Positions 1-8,601 of a stretch of DNA of 64,000 nucleotides are shown piece after piece. Below the pieces are notes generated by a model. That model was not told the origin of the DNA, did no database searches, and saw only the letters and a list, made by a program, of their open reading frames with translations. The position numbers and the translations under genes were made by a program. The first letter of the stretch is position 1. Each line of letters starts with the position of its first letter. This stretch comes from Schauerella fraxinea (GTDB taxonomy: Bacteria > Pseudomonadota > Gammaproteobacteria > Burkholderiales > Burkholderiaceae_B), in assembly GCA_030849945.1 (NCBI GenBank), contig JAVDKK010000004.1, forward strand, positions 124,001 to 188,000, in the 5' to 3' direction.

Positions 1-620
1 ATGCGGACGATACCGTCGCCGTCGTTGTCATGTCGTGCATCCTTGGCGCGCGACCGCATGCGCAGGCGTTGTCGCTCCCCATCGATCGTGAGCTCGGCCG
101 TCAACGCGCCGCCCACACCATAGATCGCGTCCAACACCACCGCTTCATGCTCCGGCTCGCGCGCCATCGACTGCATGCCGTCGGCTGTCCTGCGCGTCGG
201 CGCCGAGGGCCGCACGATGGCCAGCAGACGATCGATCCGTTTTCTTTCTGCGACGAGCGCTGCCTGGGTGTCCAATTGCAAGAGCGTCTCGACCGTCGGC
301 GCCGCCGACCACACGCTTGCGCTATCGGCCGTCGACGCCCGATCGATCGTCTGCGATGAGAGCTGAGCACCCCGTCCCCGGTCGGCTGCAGCGCTGGCAT
401 CAAGCCTGGTTGCAGCGCTGGCATCAAACCTGGTTGCAGCTCTGGCATCGAGCTTGGCTTCGACTCTGGCATCGAGCTTGCCTTCGGCTGAGGCTTCGAA
501 GCGTGCGTCAGCGCCGGCTTCGTTTTCGGCGTTGGCAGTCAGGGCCGTCATGCTGAAGCAGAACGTGGCGGCAAGGGTCACGCAGCGGCGCGTGCGGCGA
601 TAAGCGTTATAGGTGGTCAT
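1..620 (-). CDS. pilP: Type IVb pilus biogenesis protein PilP (3' end beyond window)
   Basis: Reading leftward from the ATG at 620 gives an open frame running off the window edge. It starts with a basic stretch and hydrophobic signal (MTTYNAYRRTRR, then LAATFCFSMTALTANA), consistent with export. An alanine-rich linker of imperfect 8-residue repeats follows (KLDARVEA, KLDARAAT, RFDASAAT, RLDASAAA), then a PilP-like segment ending in VVLDAIYGVGGALTAEL and a basic tract. The start overlaps the last 14 bases of pilO2, as expected for the pilL-N-O-P order of R64-type thin pilus operons. PilP is known as a periplasmic partner of the pilus secretin assembly. Identification rests on gene order and the visible C-terminal half; the 3' end is missing. 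Confidence 0.75.
   Translation of the reverse strand, partial: MTTYNAYRRTRRCVTLAATFCFSMTALTANAENEAGADARFEASAEGKLDARVEAKLDARAATRFDASAATRLDASAAADRGRGAQLSSQTIDRASTADSASVWSAAPTVETLLQLDTQAALVAERKRIDRLLAIVRPSAPTRRTADGMQSMAREPEHEAVVLDAIYGVGGALTAELTIDGERQRLRMRSRAKDARHDNDGDGIVR
392..490 (-). repeat. 24-bp tandem repeats inside pilP
   Basis: About four imperfect copies of a 24-base unit (on the plus strand, variants of GCAGCGCTGGCATCAAGCCT and continuation) lie in the 5' third of pilP. They encode an 8-residue Ala/Asp/Arg repeat in the linker after the signal peptide. Because the unit is a multiple of three, copy-number change would lengthen or shorten the linker without breaking the frame. Confidence 0.8.
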
Positions 621-1980
621 ATACAAGTCCGGTGAGCCGTGCAGTGAGGGGACTGAGCTTGATCGAGACATCCGGGGGTGTATCGACACCCACCGCAATC
701 TCATGCCACGCGATGGTGGCGGGGGGATGCGCGAGCAAGGCGAAGGAACGCAATGGACCCTCGATGCGGAGTGCGCGCTGCCATAACTCGGGCATCGCCT
801 CCGTGCGGGCGATCGGTAATCCCGCGGCGTCGACTGGAGGCATCAACGGCACGGCTTGCCGCGCCGATAGCGACACATGCGTGAATGCTGCGCTGATGCG
901 CTGCATATGACTCGCAAATTGCACGTCGACACGGCGCTCGTGCTGCTGGTCGGCAGGCTCACCGTTATCGCCCTGCGACCAGGTCATCACCGCACTGAGC
1001 GGCGTGACTGCCGACGGCACGGTCCACGTCAACGCGGCCCCTTGCAGCAGATCGAACCGCACGTGCCAACCTGCCGGTACACGGGCGTTGAATGTGGCAT
1101 TGTTCGCGGTCGATGCATCGCGGACGAACTGCGCTTCGCATTGCCAGACGGCGCTCGCCGCACGGCAGATGGCCTGACGCAACCCCCATCCCGCCAAATC
1201 GATCGGCAAGCGTTGCAGACTGTCCATCACGCGTCGCAATTCGTCGGGCAGATGCACTTGCGTCGCGCCCCACTGCTGCCGCACCGCCGTGTGCCACAGC
1301 AGCGCGCGTTGCGCGGCCGACAGCGTGTCTGGCTGCGGCGACTCGTCGAGGCGGGAGGGCTGAGAGGTTTGCCACACCATTGCCGCAACCAGGGCGACCG
1401 CGGGCACGCCCAGCACCACTTTCAGACGGCGCGCCTGGCGCAACCAAGCAGGTTCGACCGCGCGCAATGCCCACTGCGGCGCGGGCGTGCTGCAGAGCGC
1501 GTGCAAGAACGCGTCGGGATCCGGCACATCGATCGTGCGGCAACCTGGCAAGGCCTGCATCAACGCATCGAGCGCGGCCTGAGCCTCGACGGGATCGTCA
1601 AACAGCGCGTCGGTACGTGCGATGACCGTGCCGTCCTGCGCGGCGATCAACCACGTCCGGCCGTCGGGCAACGACACCAGGGCCGCGGCGATCCCTTCAG
1701 AACACGTTCGCGCAAACGCAAGCGCTGCAGCACACCAGCGCTGCGTGCGCAACGCAGGCAGTTGCCCATAGCCGGCGACGATGCCGCGCTCGCCGCCCCA
1801 CACATAATGCGTGGCCTGGGCGCGGCGGGCACGCGAGCGCGCCTGCGTATCGGCGCGCCCGCCAATGAGCGGCGTCCAATGCAATCCAAACAACCAGACC
1901 GCATCGCCACCCCTCCAGACGTGGGCGTAGCGGGCAGGCACGAGCGGCAAGGCCGCGGGCGAGAAAGTGCGCTTGTTCAT
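607..1980 (-). CDS. pilO2: Type 4b pilus protein PilO2
   Basis: A protein of 457 residues starting MNKRTFSPAALPL. The ATG at 1980 is preceded by AGGAGG formed from the last codons of pilN, so it is preferred over an in-frame TTG at 1986. An N-terminal cytoplasmic domain of about 185 residues is followed by one membrane segment near residues 187-204 (VVLGVPAVALVAAMVW) and a periplasmic C-terminal half. This bitopic layout fits the PilO2 family, which links the cytoplasmic platform to the periplasmic parts of type IVb pilus machines. It sits between pilN (adjacent) and pilP (14-base overlap), so translation is probably coupled. Confidence 0.85.
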   Translation of the reverse strand: MNKRTFSPAALPLVPARYAHVWRGGDAVWLFGLHWTPLIGGRADTQARSRARRAQATHYVWGGERGIVAGYGQLPALRTQRWCAAALAFARTCSEGIAAALVSLPDGRTWLIAAQDGTVIARTDALFDDPVEAQAALDALMQALPGCRTIDVPDPDAFLHALCSTPAPQWALRAVEPAWLRQARRLKVVLGVPAVALVAAMVWQTSQPSRLDESPQPDTLSAAQRALLWHTAVRQQWGATQVHLPDELRRVMDSLQRLPIDLAGWGLRQAICRAASAVWQCEAQFVRDASTANNATFNARVPAGWHVRFDLLQGAALTWTVPSAVTPLSAVMTWSQGDNGEPADQQHERRVDVQFASHMQRISAAFTHVSLSARQAVPLMPPVDAAGLPIARTEAMPELWQRALRIEGPLRSFALLAHPPATIAWHEIAVGVDTPPDVSIKLSPLTARLTGLVYDHL

Positions 1981-1982
1981 CC

Positions 1983-3593
1983 TCAATCCTCCTCGACCTG
2001 AGCCGTGACGATGACGACGGTGGTGTGCCGCGCTTGCCCCAGCTTGTCTTGCCCGCCGGCCAACAGCGGTACGCGATCACCCAAGCGACTGCGCGATGCA
2101 TCGGCTTCGTCACGCTCGAATCCGGAAATCACCATCGGTTGACCGGGACGCAAGGCCACCTGCTGCACCGTGCCGTTGCCGTCCACGCTGATCTGCTGCA
2201 ATTGCATCGGGGTGTCGCGATGGCCGAACGTGACGGTTTTGAGCGGTTGCGCAACGGTGTTGTCATAGGCGACCGACAACAGGATTTGACCGTCATCTTG
2301 CACATCGGGCACCAGGGTCAACAGCGACCCCACCGTCTCTTCCTTTTGACTGACCGAGGTCTGCGGGGCATTGCTCAGCGAATTTGCCGTGCCGCTGACC
2401 GCACTCACGGTTTGCACTTGATCGATATAGGTGAACGTATTGCGCACGGCATGAGTGACCGGTCGGCGGTTGAGCGTCATGACCGGAATGCTGCTGTGAC
2501 GCCGCACACTGCCCATTTCGCTCAACGCCGACACAATGGCTTCGGAGCCGCGAAACAAGCCCGCACCCAGCGAGGCGCCGAGCGTTCCCGCCTGCTGTAC
2601 GGCGCCTCCCGGCATGAGCGCCGTGGCGCCCGCGCGGCCGGCGGCATACACCAGACTCCAGTCGATCGACTGATGCGCATCGCGCTTGAGCGTCACGGTG
2701 AGCTCTTCGAACAGCAGGCGCACGCGACGCGTGAGTACGCGGTTTTCGCGCTCAAGGAATACGGCCACGCGATTCAAGGCGGGCGGCGTATCGGTAACGA
2801 CGATGGCACCGCCCGCACCCGCTTGCGCCGCCACCGTGCCGGCGCGGGTAAGGAAGGGCTCGATCCGCGCGCGTACGGCGTCGAGCGTGTCGTGCGCGGC
2901 CAGCGTCAAAGCGGTGTTCGAGGTGTTGTCGAACCCGCCCGTCCCTTGCCGCGCCGACCGCCCTAACCGCGCATCCGCGCTGGCGCCCAGGGTCAGCGCA
3001 CGCACGGCAAACACGCGCGTTTCGGTGCGGTAGAAAACGATATGGTCGTCCGCGTAGCGCCAATGCACGTCGAGCTGCGCCGCGATGCGATCGAGCACTC
3101 GCGGCAACGGCTGCGGACCTTGGTCCAACGCGGCGGTCATCGCGGCGTTGAGCGTGACGGTTGGACTCCCCTGAAGCCGCGGCAGAAACGTTTCCGGCGG
3201 CAATAGCGCCTCGGGCGCGATGCGTACCGGAATACCGGTGGCGCGCATGATGCGTTCGGCCAGTTGCGGCAGACGGACTTGCCCGCCTGAAAACATCAGC
3301 GTGGTATCGACGCGTGCGCGCAATGCAGACGGCAGCGTCACTTCGCGCGCCAACGGTTGCGGCCGGCCGGCGAGCCAAGGCAGCGCGACGTCCTGGCTTG
3401 CACGCCGTATCGCAGGATCGGTCAATCCATCGCGAAAATCCGCATGCGCCGATTGCACTGTGCGCTCATCGCGAGCCACCTCCGCACGTCGCTCCAGAAA
3501 CTCCGCCGCGCTGATGCAACCGGTGAAAGTGAACGCCGAAAGGATGGTCGCGACTGGAAGTCGGCAGCGTGACCATGAGAAGGCAATGTTCAT
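1983..3593 (-). CDS. pilN: PilN-type type IVb pilus outer-membrane secretin (lipoprotein)
   Basis: The 536-residue protein starts MNIAFSWSRCRLP and carries a lipoprotein signal with lipobox FTGC at Cys26, so it is probably anchored in the outer membrane. A middle region with secretin N1-like character (TFLPRLQGSPTVTLNAAMT) precedes a C-terminal secretin domain with typical stretches (FTYIDQVQTVSAV, GSLLTLVPDVQDDGQILLSV). Such proteins form the ring through which the pilus exits. The ATG at 3593 overlaps the pilL stop (ATGA), which decides the start over a longer frame reaching 3812 that would lie wholly inside pilL. Family identification is strong from domain order and neighbours. Confidence 0.9.
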   Translation of the reverse strand: MNIAFSWSRCRLPVATILSAFTFTGCISAAEFLERRAEVARDERTVQSAHADFRDGLTDPAIRRASQDVALPWLAGRPQPLAREVTLPSALRARVDTTLMFSGGQVRLPQLAERIMRATGIPVRIAPEALLPPETFLPRLQGSPTVTLNAAMTAALDQGPQPLPRVLDRIAAQLDVHWRYADDHIVFYRTETRVFAVRALTLGASADARLGRSARQGTGGFDNTSNTALTLAAHDTLDAVRARIEPFLTRAGTVAAQAGAGGAIVVTDTPPALNRVAVFLERENRVLTRRVRLLFEELTVTLKRDAHQSIDWSLVYAAGRAGATALMPGGAVQQAGTLGASLGAGLFRGSEAIVSALSEMGSVRRHSSIPVMTLNRRPVTHAVRNTFTYIDQVQTVSAVSGTANSLSNAPQTSVSQKEETVGSLLTLVPDVQDDGQILLSVAYDNTVAQPLKTVTFGHRDTPMQLQQISVDGNGTVQQVALRPGQPMVISGFERDEADASRSRLGDRVPLLAGGQDKLGQARHTTVVIVTAQVEED

Positions 3594-4579
3594 ACGGCCG
3601 CCCCCGTGTCGCGACGCGGCTGGCAAGCGCGCGCATGCGGCACCACACGCAGCACCTTGTTGCTGTAGAAGCATGGTTGGACCGGCCGTTCGGCGAGTTC
3701 GGTGGCCGCGAGCAATGCGCGTACGGCGTCCTTGAAGTCGCCGTCGAAGAGCGCCGTACCGGCGACGGGAATGTCGACATCGACGGCCCAATGTTGGGGA
3801 TCGAAGGTCCATCCGGCCAGACCCGCCCAGCGCGTCAAGCCGCCACGTAACGTGACATCCTCGGGCCCGATGCGGAAACGCGTGCCGACGGGCGCGGCAG
3901 CGGTCGCCCCGCCGCGATGCCCGGCATCGGGCGACACCGAGGCGGGCCGCACCGCATAGGGGCTGACCGCAGAGGGGCTTACCGGTAAGCGAGGCCCAGC
4001 ATCGGGAGACATTGCGGCGGAATGAGCTGCAGCGGATTGCTCAGCAGCGGCCACCGCACGGCCCGATGTATCCCCAGCGACCTGTGGGCCTTGCCCTACC
4101 AATGGGCGATGCGTCAACGCTGCATGATCGGATGCGCCTAACGCCGACGATGCCTGCGCCATCGGCATCGCCGATCCACCTTGCACGGCGCCGGCATTTG
4201 CAGCGATACGATCGGCATATGCTCGAAGCGTGCCGCCCTGGAAGACCAGGCCCGCCCACTGGCCCGGAACGACGATGTAGGGCGGGTGACGCCGGTACGG
4301 CACGGCGCGCACACCCGCGCCACGGCCCGAAAAAATGGCAGGGACCGCTTGTTCGGGCGCGAACTGCAGCCACACATCGCGGCCATCGTCGAAAACCTGC
4401 AGCGGCGCCACCCGCCGATCGCCGGATAAACGCCAGTCGAAGTTGGGCGCCCCGGCCAACGGCGGGGCCATTTCAGACGTTGCCCCGCCATCGCTCCAGG
4501 CCGACGACGCGCACCCAGAGATCGACACCATCCCGATCGCAAGCAAAAAAAACCTCACGCCACTTCTCCGGCAACGCAT
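3590..4579 (-). CDS. pilL: PilL/TcpQ-like type IVb pilus lipoprotein
   Basis: A protein of 329 residues starting MRCRRSGVRFFLL with a lipobox (SISGC, Cys23). After a Pro/Ala/Ser-rich low-complexity middle (about 130-220) the C-terminal 95 residues look like the TcpQ domain (GTRFRIGPEDVTLRGGLTRW, DVDIPVAGTALFDGDFKDAV). TcpQ-type proteins help target or stabilise the secretin. It is the first pilus gene here and overlaps pilN by ATGA. Codons 1-12 lie in a long hairpin plus U-tract (separate entry), and no good ribosome binding site is visible. Start confidence is supported by the need for the signal sequence. Confidence 0.8.
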   Translation of the reverse strand: MRCRRSGVRFFLLAIGMVSISGCASSAWSDGGATSEMAPPLAGAPNFDWRLSGDRRVAPLQVFDDGRDVWLQFAPEQAVPAIFSGRGAGVRAVPYRRHPPYIVVPGQWAGLVFQGGTLRAYADRIAANAGAVQGGSAMPMAQASSALGASDHAALTHRPLVGQGPQVAGDTSGRAVAAAEQSAAAHSAAMSPDAGPRLPVSPSAVSPYAVRPASVSPDAGHRGGATAAAPVGTRFRIGPEDVTLRGGLTRWAGLAGWTFDPQHWAVDVDIPVAGTALFDGDFKDAVRALLAATELAERPVQPCFYSNKVLRVVPHARACQPRRDTGAAV

Positions 4580-4618
4580 TCCGAAACTGGAATGCCGAAA
4601 CCGAATGGTGGCGTGAGG
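4545..4618 (-). promoter_or_regulatory. Hairpin plus U8 overlapping the pilL start (attenuator or terminator)
   Basis: Outer perfect 11-base inverted repeat CCTCACGCCAC (4553-4563) and GTGGCGTGAGG (4608-4618) encloses an inner 7-base repeat GCATTCC (4576-4582) and GGAATGC (4589-4595). Read on the minus strand, the outer stem is followed at once by eight T (A run at 4545-4552), the form of an intrinsic terminator. The pilL ATG (4577-4579) sits in the inner stem and the 3' outer arm plus U-tract encode pilL residues 7-12. A possible -10 TATAAG lies just upstream (4640-4645), without a convincing -35. Confidence 0.7.
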
Positions 4619-4693
4619 CGGTCGGCCTAACTAGACTGACTTATACGAACGGACAATCGCGCAACGCACGTTATCCGATCGATCGAGCGATGC

Positions 4694-6016
4694 TTAACGC
4701 GGCAAGTTCTTGGCGCGTGCTTGCACGTTGTTCAACGCAGCCATCGGCGGCGTCTTGCCTTCGAAAGCGTCGTCGAGTTCGCGGTCGATCACGGGCTGGA
4801 TACGCTCGTAGTTGGCCATGCGGAAACCGCGCTCATTGGCCGTGGGATTGTCACGCATCGAAGCGATGACGGCTTGCGCGCCCGGCACCTTGCTGTAGAA
4901 CGACACGTCCGAAGCACGGAACGCCGCATCGGTCAGGGGCAGGAAGCCCGTGCGCTGATGCCAGGCGGCAGCCACGACAGGCTTGGACAGGAACGCCAGG
5001 AAGCCGGCGGTTGCCTTCTCTTCGGCTTGCGGACGGCCATCCATGGCCCAGAATGCCGAACCGCTCACGAACGGACGACCGCCTTGCTTGGTGGCCTGGG
5101 CGTAGAACGGCAACGGTGCCACACCGAACGACAGACCGCGCTTGGCATTGAACTCGCCGAATGCACCCGAACCGGACGTCAGCACGGCGCACTCACCGCT
5201 GGTGAAGGCCTTGTCGGCTTCGCTACCCGAAGTGTGCTTGGTGAAGAGCAGCGAGCGCTTCCAGCTCACCATCAGCGAGATGTGACGCATGTAAAGCGTA
5301 TCGAACTGGAAGTTCGAGGCCACCTTGCTCACCGTCAGGCCATTGGCGTTGGTGGTGTAGGTCTGGTTGTTGATCGGCGCCAGATTTTCAATGTGCACTT
5401 CGACCTGGTCGCTGGTGGCGTACGGGCAGTCGCTTTGCGCCACGTCCCGCAGCTTGAGCAATTCGCCCTGAAGATCCTGCCACGTGCGCGCGGGCGCCTT
5501 CACATCCAGACCGGCCTTCTTGTAGAGGTCGGTGTTGTAGAACATGACGGGAATTTCAGCCATGAACGGGAACGCCAGCAAGCGGCCTTTCGCGTCCTTG
5601 GTAAAGCTCGCGGTGCCCGGGAGGAACCAGTTCAGGTCCTTGATCGGGTATTTGGCCAGCAATTCGTAAAGCGGCAGAACGGACTTGTGCTCGGCGACCA
5701 CTTCGGGCGAGTGATTGTCTTCGAACTGCACCAGGTTGGGCGCTTTCTTGGCGCTGATCGCGGCACGGGTTTCCGACTGCAGCGCTTGCTGCGTGGGGAA
5801 GGCGCGGGTCTTCACGACAACATCGCTCTGGTCGCTGTTGTATTGCTTGACCACCTTGTCGAATTCCGCCTTGTTGGTATCGCTAAGCGAATGCCAGACT
5901 TGGATTTCGGTCGCTGCCTGTGCCGCAGATCCGGCGGCAAGAGCAACACCTACTGCGCATGCATACCGAACGGCGAGCATGGTACGGGACGCGCCCGACA
6001 ACAGAAATTTTTTCAT
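4694..6016 (-). CDS. UgpB-like ABC transporter substrate-binding protein (orphan)
   Basis: Of 440 residues from ATG 6016 (MKKFLLSGASR), with a cleavable signal ending near AAGSAAQAA and then EIQVWHSLSDTNKAEFDKVV, typical of extracellular solute-binding family 1. It resembles glycerol-3-phosphate binding proteins such as UgpB. A GTG at 6025 overlapping the dadA stop (GTGA) is an alternative start. No permease or ATPase gene is adjacent; the only neighbours are dadA upstream and the pilus operon downstream. It may share components with another transporter or act as an orphan binding protein. The ligand cannot be told from sequence. Confidence 0.75.
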   Translation of the reverse strand: MKKFLLSGASRTMLAVRYACAVGVALAAGSAAQAATEIQVWHSLSDTNKAEFDKVVKQYNSDQSDVVVKTRAFPTQQALQSETRAAISAKKAPNLVQFEDNHSPEVVAEHKSVLPLYELLAKYPIKDLNWFLPGTASFTKDAKGRLLAFPFMAEIPVMFYNTDLYKKAGLDVKAPARTWQDLQGELLKLRDVAQSDCPYATSDQVEVHIENLAPINNQTYTTNANGLTVSKVASNFQFDTLYMRHISLMVSWKRSLLFTKHTSGSEADKAFTSGECAVLTSGSGAFGEFNAKRGLSFGVAPLPFYAQATKQGGRPFVSGSAFWAMDGRPQAEEKATAGFLAFLSKPVVAAAWHQRTGFLPLTDAAFRASDVSFYSKVPGAQAVIASMRDNPTANERGFRMANYERIQPVIDRELDDAFEGKTPPMAALNNVQARAKNLPR

Positions 6017-6021
6017 AAATC

Positions 6022-7278
6022 TCACAAACCGAGAAAAGGAAATTCAGGCTCGGGCCGTCGTCCGGACAGGAGATCGGCCAATGCCCGACCCGAACCTGCG
6101 CCCATCGTCCAGCCGAGCGTGCCGTGACCCGTATTGAGATACAGATTAGCGATGCGCGTCCGGCCGATAAGCGGCACGTTCGAAGGGGTGGTCGGGCGCA
6201 AACCCGACCAGTAACGGACGTCTTCGACATTGAAGGCGTCGGGAAAAAGGGTACGTGCGTAGTCGAGCATCGACGCGCAACGGCGCGCGTCGAGCGCACG
6301 GGAGTAACCGGAAAGCTCTGCCGTGCCGGCGAGGCGAAAGCGATCGCCAAAACGCGACATGACGAGCTTGTGCGAACTGTCGCTCAAGCTCACGGTGGGC
6401 GCGAGCGCACCGGCGCGCACCGGCAAGGTGAGCGAATAGCCTTTGGCGGGATAAACCGGCACGCGCAAGCCCAGCGGTCTCACGAGCGCGGGGCTGCCCA
6501 CACCCATGGCCACGACAAAGGCGTCGGCCTCGCGGCTGCCGAATGCACCGTCGGCACCGATCGTTTCTACCGCGCGAATCTGCCCGCCCTCTGGAATGAG
6601 TCGCGTGACCTGTGTGTCGAACTGAAAATCGACACCGGCGCGCGTGCAATGATCGGCCAGGGCAAGGGTGAATTTGTGGACGTCGCCGCTCTCGTCATCG
6701 GGCGTGAAGTCGCCGCCGACGATGCTGGACCGATGGAGCCCCAGCGCCGGTTCGAGCGCGACGACTTCGTCGGGTGAGACCACGCGCCGGTCGATGCCCA
6801 GGTCGCGCATGATGCCGCCACCGCGTTGCGACGCTTCGAAGGCCGCCGCATCGCGGTAGAAATGCAGGATACCGCGCTGTACCTGGTCGTACTCGAGGCC
6901 CAGCTCGCTGCGCATGGCGCGCAACGTGCTGCGGCTGTACTCGGACAGCCGCACCATGGCGCGCAGATTGGGTTCGAACCGGCCGGGCAGACATTCGCGC
7001 AGAAACTGCAGCCCCCACGCCCATTGCCGCGCATCCAGCCGCGGACGAAACACCATCGGCGCATCGTCGCGCATCATCCAGCGCAGCAATTTGAGGGGCG
7101 CGCCCGGGCTGGCCCAGGGCTCGGCATAGGACACGGAAATCTGCCCGCCGTTGGCGAAGCTGGTTTCCTGGGCAGGGCCCGAGCGGCGATCGATAACGGT
7201 AACGTCATGGCCGGCGCGCGACAGCCACCATGCTGTCGATACGCCGATTACGCCGCTGCCAAGAACCACAACCCTCAT
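6022..7278 (-). CDS. dadA: D-amino acid dehydrogenase (FAD)
   Basis: 418 residues starting MRVVVLGSGVIGVSTAWW, an N-terminal dinucleotide fold with GxGxxG, then a DAO-type fold. C-terminal features typical of DadA are visible: DVRYWSGLRPTTPSNVPLIG and NTGHGTLGWTMGAGSGRALADLLSG. DadA oxidises D-amino acids at the membrane and passes electrons to quinone. The ATG at 7278 begins the glycine motif; a longer frame adds 21 residues without family character. The 3' end overlaps the next gene. No alanine racemase gene is adjacent, so the link with L-alanine catabolism is not shown. Confidence 0.88.
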   Translation of the reverse strand: MRVVVLGSGVIGVSTAWWLSRAGHDVTVIDRRSGPAQETSFANGGQISVSYAEPWASPGAPLKLLRWMMRDDAPMVFRPRLDARQWAWGLQFLRECLPGRFEPNLRAMVRLSEYSRSTLRAMRSELGLEYDQVQRGILHFYRDAAAFEASQRGGGIMRDLGIDRRVVSPDEVVALEPALGLHRSSIVGGDFTPDDESGDVHKFTLALADHCTRAGVDFQFDTQVTRLIPEGGQIRAVETIGADGAFGSREADAFVVAMGVGSPALVRPLGLRVPVYPAKGYSLTLPVRAGALAPTVSLSDSSHKLVMSRFGDRFRLAGTAELSGYSRALDARRCASMLDYARTLFPDAFNVEDVRYWSGLRPTTPSNVPLIGRTRIANLYLNTGHGTLGWTMGAGSGRALADLLSGRRPEPEFPFLGL

Positions 7279-7428
7279 GCCCGACCGACTCCAAGACGCT
7301 TGCCGGCGGTTACAGTCGCCAGGCCAAAACGGGCGCCGCAATCGACGCCGATCGGGCAGTGTACATCGCCGCTCAACCGCCCGGCCGTGCCCCGCGCAAG
7401 CACGCGGGCCGGGCGTTGCAGGGCCGCA

Positions 7429-8469
7429 TCAGGTCGCCGCGAGATCGGCCTGCGACGTGAAGGCATCGGCGAAAAATTCCGCCTCGGGCAAACCGCGTTG
7501 GGCAACGAATTCGCGCCGCGCAGTGTCGACCATGATGGGCACGCCGCAGGCATACACCTGGTAGCCCGACAGATCGGGGAAATCGGCCATGACGGCTTCG
7601 TGAACGAAACCGGTGCGCCCGTGCCAGCCATCTTCCTGCAGGGCGTTGGAAATCACCGGCACATACGTCAAATTGGGCATCGTGTCGGCCCAGGACTGCG
7701 CCATGGCGCTCATATACAGATCGTTGGGGCGGCGGCCGCCCCAATACAGGCGCACCGGGCGGTCGATGCCCAGATGCGCCATATGTTCGACGATGGCCTT
7801 GATCGGCGCGAAGCCCGTGCCGCTGGCCAGCAACACGATCGGTTTGTCGCTATCTTCGCGCAGGAAAAACGAACCGAACGGGCCCTCGAGACGCAGGATT
7901 TCGCGTTCTTTCATCTGCGTCGTGCCCGCCCCGAACACGTGATCCGTGAAGCGGCCACCCGGCAAATGACGCACGTGCAGCTCGAGCGGGCTGCCCGAGT
8001 GCGGTGCGCCGGCCATCGAGTAACTGCGGCGCGCGCCGTCCTTCATGATGATTTCGACGTACTGGCCGGCGTAATACCGGAACGGGTCGGCGGCCGGCAA
8101 TTGCAACTTGAGAATGGCGACGTCGTCGGTCATGCGCTCGAGCACTTGCACGCGTGCGGGCAGCTTGCGGATCTGGATATCGGTGGCCAGCCGCACCTGC
8201 GGTGCGGCGATCACCATGTCGGACTGCGGCTTGGCCTGGCAGAACAAGGTGAAGCCCGCGGCGAGATCCTCGGGGCCAAGCACCTGGGCCGGATGCGGAC
8301 CGGCATCGAAGTCGCCGGACACGACGCGGCCCTTGCATGACGAACACGCGCCGTTGCGACAGCTATAGGGCAGGACGATGCCCGAGGCCAACGCGGCATC
8401 GAGCAGCGTTTGGCCGGGTTCGGCGGTGAAGTGGTGCTGGCTGGGCTGAACGGTGACCTGGAAGCTCAT
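7429..8469 (-). CDS. 2Fe-2S/FAD reductase of the CDP-6-deoxy-delta-3,4-glucoseen reductase type
   Basis: 346 residues. Residues 1-90 form a plant-type ferredoxin domain with cluster cysteines at 37, 42, 45 and 77 (YSCRNGACSSCKG, FTLFC). FAD-binding (RRSYSMAGAP) and NAD-binding (LLASGTGFAPIKAIVEH) domains follow, with a C-terminal YACGVP motif. This is the domain order of oxygenase reductases and of AscD-type enzymes. In Burkholderiales this stand-alone protein is usually annotated as CDP-6-deoxy-delta-3,4-glucoseen reductase although no deoxysugar genes are near, as here. Its electron acceptor is unknown. It is a single gene facing left, 131 bases from the MOSC gene upstream. Confidence 0.8.
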   Translation of the reverse strand: MSFQVTVQPSQHHFTAEPGQTLLDAALASGIVLPYSCRNGACSSCKGRVVSGDFDAGPHPAQVLGPEDLAAGFTLFCQAKPQSDMVIAAPQVRLATDIQIRKLPARVQVLERMTDDVAILKLQLPAADPFRYYAGQYVEIIMKDGARRSYSMAGAPHSGSPLELHVRHLPGGRFTDHVFGAGTTQMKEREILRLEGPFGSFFLREDSDKPIVLLASGTGFAPIKAIVEHMAHLGIDRPVRLYWGGRRPNDLYMSAMAQSWADTMPNLTYVPVISNALQEDGWHGRTGFVHEAVMADFPDLSGYQVYACGVPIMVDTARREFVAQRGLPEAEFFADAFTSQADLAAT

Positions 8470-8601
8470 AATGGCGATGCGTAGTGCCTGCGAACGGCAA
8501 TGGATTCGAATAGCCTGCCATTCTATTATCTAATTCGGCTGGGGACGAACCGACACGGGCCAAGGCGGTGCCCCTGGGGTGGGCGCCCGCCACGGCGCGC
8601 C

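Noticed and set aside
877..2001. Long open frame on the plus strand opposite pilO2
   Set aside because: It is antisense to a gene with clear family features, is rich in Arg/His as expected of a shadow in GC-rich DNA, and has no ribosome binding site. The same applies to the long frames opposite parE, glnE, yhdP, clpB and the acyl-CoA genes.
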